This document shows, piece by piece, positions 6,849 to 9,107 of a stretch of DNA of 9,107 nucleotides. The notes below the pieces were generated by a model. It saw nothing but the letters and a program-made list of their open reading frames with translations, did no database searches and had not been told where the DNA came from. Within the stretch, counting starts at the first letter, position 1; each line of letters begins with the position of its first letter. This stretch comes from an uncultured Dorea sp. (lineage in GTDB: Bacteria; Bacillota_A; Clostridia; Lachnospirales; Lachnospiraceae). The position numbers and the translations under genes were made by a program. Where the stretch lies: positions 1 through 9,107 of the forward strand of contig CAOKJI010000043.1 of NCBI GenBank assembly GCA_948468495.1, given 5' to 3'.

Positions 6849-6877
6849 ATTGTATGATTTTGTATTCGGACTGACAT
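6849..6877 (-). promoter_or_regulatory. Promoter of the ThuA-like gene
   Basis: On the minus strand, ATGTCA (6877-6872) and TACAAT (6854-6849) are 17 bp apart. The -10 matches consensus at 5 of 6 positions and the -35 at 4 of 6. The -35 begins 8 bp from the edge of the palindrome at 6886-6905, the same distance as in the two plus-strand promoters. The predicted start is near 6842, about 25 nt before the ATG at 6817. Confidence 0.68.
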
Positions 6878-6885
6878 ACCGAGTT

Positions 6886-6905
6886 TTTCCTAAAAAATTA
6901 GGAAA
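6886..6905. promoter_or_regulatory. 20-bp palindromic operator, copy 2 (between thuA-like and MFS genes)
   Basis: TTTCCTAA, four A bases, TTAGGAAA: perfect 8-bp arms. It differs from copy 1 at 1989-2008 only in the central A/T bases. It sits midway between two divergent promoters, 8 bp from each -35 hexamer, so one bound dimer could act on both genes from the same relative position, centred at about -53.5. Confidence 0.8.
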
Positions 6906-6913
6906 TAAGGGAA

Positions 6914-6942
6914 TTGAGGGAACTAGAAGCAGGGGGTATAGT
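6914..6942 (+). promoter_or_regulatory. Promoter of the MFS transporter gene
   Basis: TTGAGG (6914-6919) and TATAGT (6937-6942) are separated by 17 bp. The -35 hexamer and the next two bases (TTGAGGGA) are identical to those at 2017-2024 before the aldolase operon. The predicted start is near 6949, giving a leader of about 93 nt. In that purine-rich leader I see no hairpin, riboswitch or small gene. Confidence 0.72.
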
Positions 6943-7041
6943 AAGGCTGTAAGTAAAGTAAACGGACCGGAACGTGAAGAACTTAGAAAACAAGCAACAA
7001 GTAAACAGGAAGAGAGAACAATAAGAAAAGAGGATGAACAA

Positions 7042-8289
7042 ATGGAAAAAGTTAAAAAAGGTTATGGAAAAGGCTGGCTGCTGATTATTTATGCATTTTT
7101 GGCATATTTTACGGCCACTGCTGTGGGAAGTGCGATGAATGCCGCTTCCGGAACTTTAGCGGAGCTTCATGGGTGGAACGCCGCAGTTCTTACCAGCCTG
7201 ATTTCAGCAGGCTCGCTTGCAAATATTGTCGCCGCTTTTGTACTTGGCAAGTTGTCTGTAAAGTATTCAGCAAAAAAGCTCAGTCTTATCTGCTTTGCAA
7301 TTTATGCAGTGGTAATGGTCGGGCTTGGAGTAACGGGCAACTTTGTAATCTTTGCTGTCTGCCTGATTCTTGCGAATGGAATATCATCCGGTATCGGCTA
7401 TCAGCTTTCGCCGGTATTGATTTCCCGGTGGTTTCCTAAGAGGAAGGGGGTAGTTATGGGAATTGCGACAATGGGTATTCCGCTCTGCTCAGGCGTGGCA
7501 ACGATGATCTATCAGGCTGGCTATGCTTCTATGGGGTCGCTTGGCGGATTCCTTCCGTTTATTGCAATTGCAGTCATAGCAGCTCTTATGATGATTGCCT
7601 GCCTTGCTGATAATCCGGCAGATAAAGGCTATGTACCGGATAACGGAGCAATAGTAGAAGGAATAAAGGAAGAAAAAGGAATTAATAGAGAAAGTATCTG
7701 GACTACGAAGAAACTTCTTACAACCCCGCAGGTCTGGATTCATGGAGTTACACTGGGAATACAGCTTCTGTTTGCAAGCGGTTTGATGGTTCAGTTGTTC
7801 CCAAGGCTTCTTGAGATTGGTTTTGATCCTGGACAGGCAGGTATGATGATGCTGGCATCCGGACTTCTTGCGCTGCCGGGCTCCTACATCTGCGGGTTAA
7901 TTGATTCAAAAGTCGGAGCAAGAAAAGCGGCCTGCACAACATATATATTCGGCGTTGCGGCAATGCTTTTGAACCTTACAGGAACGACAATCGGCGTGTG
8001 GGCGTCCCTTGTTATGATTGGCATGGTGGTCGGCGGAGCCGCAAACTGGCCGGCGTCTCTGTGCATTGAGGAATTTGGCGACAGCTTTGCAAATGGATAT
8101 GGAGTGATACAGCCGATTATCCAGATTGTCGGAGCGGTGGGGCCAGCGTTCTTTGCGGCATTCTATGGAATTACAGGAAGCTACCGGATTCCATATATTT
8201 GCGGAGCGGTGCTTATGGCAGTTGGCTTCGTTGCCTTTGTCGGGCTGGCGAAGGCTGGTTTCGTAAAAAAAGAAGAATCACGTCAATAA
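7042..8289 (+). CDS. Major facilitator superfamily transporter (monocarboxylate/oxalate-formate antiporter-like)
   Basis: The 415-residue protein is hydrophobic throughout, with about twelve predicted membrane helices and a charged cytoplasmic loop near residues 190-225, as in 12-helix MFS carriers. RWFPKRKGVVMGIATMG (129-145) after helix 4 is typical of the oxalate/formate antiporter and monocarboxylate-carrier branch. GLIDSKVGARKA resembles the MFS loop between helices 8 and 9. It probably moves an organic anion across the inner membrane, as uniporter, symporter or antiporter. The reading frame is open back to 6838, but the predicted transcript starts near 6949 and the added 68 residues are lysine-rich and not MFS-like. 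The ATG at 7042, 8 nt after AGAGG (7029-7033), opens directly into a short basic tail and helix 1. Shared control with the aldolase operon suggests it imports the pathway substrate. Substrate identity is not readable. Confidence 0.9.
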   Translation: MEKVKKGYGKGWLLIIYAFLAYFTATAVGSAMNAASGTLAELHGWNAAVLTSLISAGSLANIVAAFVLGKLSVKYSAKKLSLICFAIYAVVMVGLGVTGNFVIFAVCLILANGISSGIGYQLSPVLISRWFPKRKGVVMGIATMGIPLCSGVATMIYQAGYASMGSLGGFLPFIAIAVIAALMMIACLADNPADKGYVPDNGAIVEGIKEEKGINRESIWTTKKLLTTPQVWIHGVTLGIQLLFASGLMVQLFPRLLEIGFDPGQAGMMMLASGLLALPGSYICGLIDSKVGARKAACTTYIFGVAAMLLNLTGTTIGVWASLVMIGMVVGGAANWPASLCIEEFGDSFANGYGVIQPIIQIVGAVGPAFFAAFYGITGSYRIPYICGAVLMAVGFVAFVGLAKAGFVKKEESRQ

Positions 8290-8352
8290 ACAAGATTAAA
8301 AATATATGAAATTGACATATAAAAGACTGCAAAACATAGAGATACATGAAAG

Positions 8353-8376
8353 GCATCAGGAGACTGGTGCTTTTTT
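8353..8376 (+). terminator. Intrinsic terminator after the MFS gene
   Basis: GCATCAG (8353-8359), a GAGA tetraloop, then CTGGTGC (8364-8370) form a 7-bp stem with one G-U pair, followed by six T residues. A-rich bases before the stem can extend pairing. It lies 63 bp after the transporter stop codon. Confidence 0.82.
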
Positions 8377-8377
8377 G

Positions 8378-8406
8378 TGTACAAAAATACGGGAACAGGG
8401 TATAAT
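8378..8406 (+). promoter_or_regulatory. Promoter of the ATPase gene
   Basis: TGTACA (8378-8383) and a perfect TATAAT (8401-8406) are 17 bp apart, starting directly after the terminator T tract. The predicted start is near 8413. The palindrome seen at the other promoters is absent, so this gene is controlled separately. Confidence 0.65.
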
Positions 8407-8434
8407 ACGAATAGAAAATGAAGCAAGGATTGCT

Positions 8435-8439
8435 GGAGG
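8435..8439 (+). promoter_or_regulatory. Ribosome binding site deciding the ATPase start
   Basis: GGAGG lies 7 nt before the ATG at 8447. The in-frame ATG at 8306 lies upstream of the terminator and promoter, so it is not the start. Confidence 0.75.
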
Positions 8440-8446
8440 CAAGGCT

Positions 8447-9107
8447 ATGGCAATTAAAACAATTGAAATTTTAAATGTGATGGTATTTAAGCGTCATTTG
8501 AGAAAGAATAATGCTGCTTTTAACTCTGTGGAAGAAGGGGATTCATTTAATGATGGGTTCAAGTTAAAATTTTGTGATGGAATAAATGTTCTGATTGGTG
8601 AAAATGGAGTTGGAAAGACTACCATCCTAAAAATGCTCTACGCAGCAACACAATGGTCGATTAAGCAGACAGACCAGGGAAAAACGAAAAGATTTGTACA
8701 GTTTTTCTCAAACAGCCTGAAAGACAGCGATGCTTTGAAAAATGCAGTAAATAAAGAAGACTATTGTTATTATAAAGTTTCAGACGGTACACATAGTTTT
8801 GAAGACAGTCTTTCACATAAAAGTTTTTTTAATTAAAATCAATGGCTTGGATTAGATATACAATCTGTATTTATTCCTACGACAGAGATGCTGTCTCATG
8901 CGAAGGGTTTTCTGGCTATGAACCAGAAATATAATATGCCGTTTGATGGAACACAAATAGATATTATTGTAAATGCATCCTTGCCAGAGACGCGGGAAAT
9001 TCCAGCTGTTATGAGCAAAATTCTTGACAAGCTCAGTGGCGTAATTGATGGAACTGTCATTTTGGAGAACGATTCTTTTTATGTATTAAAAAAAGATGGA
9101 CGGAAAG
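8447..9107 (+). pseudogene. AAA/RecF-like ATPase gene interrupted by an in-frame stop, cut by the window end
   Basis: The first 129 codons encode the N-terminal part of an SMC/RecF/OLD-like ABC-class ATPase: a strand-rich start, then INVLIGENGVGKTTILKML with the Walker A motif at residues 51-59. A TAA at 8834-8836 ends this frame. The same frame then stays open to the window edge for 90 codons and encodes plausible protein (QSVFIPTTEMLSHAKGFLAM, later IDIIVNASLPE), which resembles the continuation of such ATPases. The stop follows a run of seven T residues. It could be a true nonsense mutation, a pair of compensating indels, or a sequencing error. The Walker B and signature motifs would lie beyond the edge. 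The gene is visibly more A/T-rich than its neighbours and has its own promoter, so it may be an accessory or defence-type gene. Function is not assigned. Confidence 0.75.

Noticed and set aside
6838..7041. N-terminal extension of the MFS frame back to 6838
   Set aside because: It overlaps the operator and promoter, precedes the predicted transcription start, is lysine-rich and unlike MFS N-termini; the ATG at 7042 has a usable ribosome binding site.
7433..7447. TTTCCTAAGAGGAAG inside the MFS gene, resembling the operator
   Set aside because: Arms are imperfect, spacing is shorter, and it encodes the conserved FPKRKG loop, so protein coding explains it.
1..9107. CRISPR arrays, tRNA or rRNA genes, transposases, attachment sites
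   Set aside because: I saw no regularly spaced repeats, tRNA-like cloverleaf, rRNA stretch or transposase/integrase coding sequence.

Overview
The window looks like chromosomal DNA of an anaerobic gut-type Clostridia, probably Lachnospiraceae-like. This is inferred from strong AAGGAG-type ribosome binding sites, intermediate G+C, intrinsic terminators, and an iron-sulfur flavoprotein of the BaiCD/dienoyl-CoA reductase type. No taxonomic marker gene is present, so the assignment is tentative.

Layout. A large FMN/4Fe-4S/FAD ene-reductase (11-1981) is followed by a four-gene run on the same strand: a class II aldolase (2118-2777), a small acyl-carrier-like protein (2809-3048), a degenerate thiolase (3059-4348) and its DUF35 zinc-ribbon/OB-fold partner (4361-4807). 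An intrinsic terminator (4841-4871) separates this run from a phosphate acyltransferase gene (4901-5905). A perfect bidirectional hairpin (5905-5957) lies between that gene and a convergent ThuA-domain gene (5987-6817, minus strand). ThuA is divergent from an MFS transporter (7042-8289). A terminator and a new promoter follow. The right end is an AAA/RecF-like ATPase gene (8447 to the edge) that is interrupted by an in-frame TAA and looks unrelated to the rest.

How the genes may work together (inference). The set reads as a catabolic island for an unidentified organic acid or carbonyl compound. The MFS carrier imports the substrate and the ene-reductase handles a conjugated C=C bond. The aldolase and the thiolase-DUF35 pair make or break C-C bonds, possibly on the carrier protein or on CoA. 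Phosphate acyltransferase converts the resulting short acyl-CoA to an acyl phosphate for ATP formation. No CoA ligase, CoA transferase, acetate kinase or regulator gene is in the window.

The strongest unexpected signal is regulatory. A 20-bp palindrome (TTTCCTA-N6-TAGGAAA) occurs upstream of the aldolase operon and again between thuA and the MFS gene. In all three promoter directions it is followed by exactly 8 bp, a -35 hexamer, 17 bp and a -10 hexamer. This ties the aldolase/thiolase operon, the ThuA gene and the transporter into one probable regulon, controlled by a dimeric regulator that binds near -53.5.
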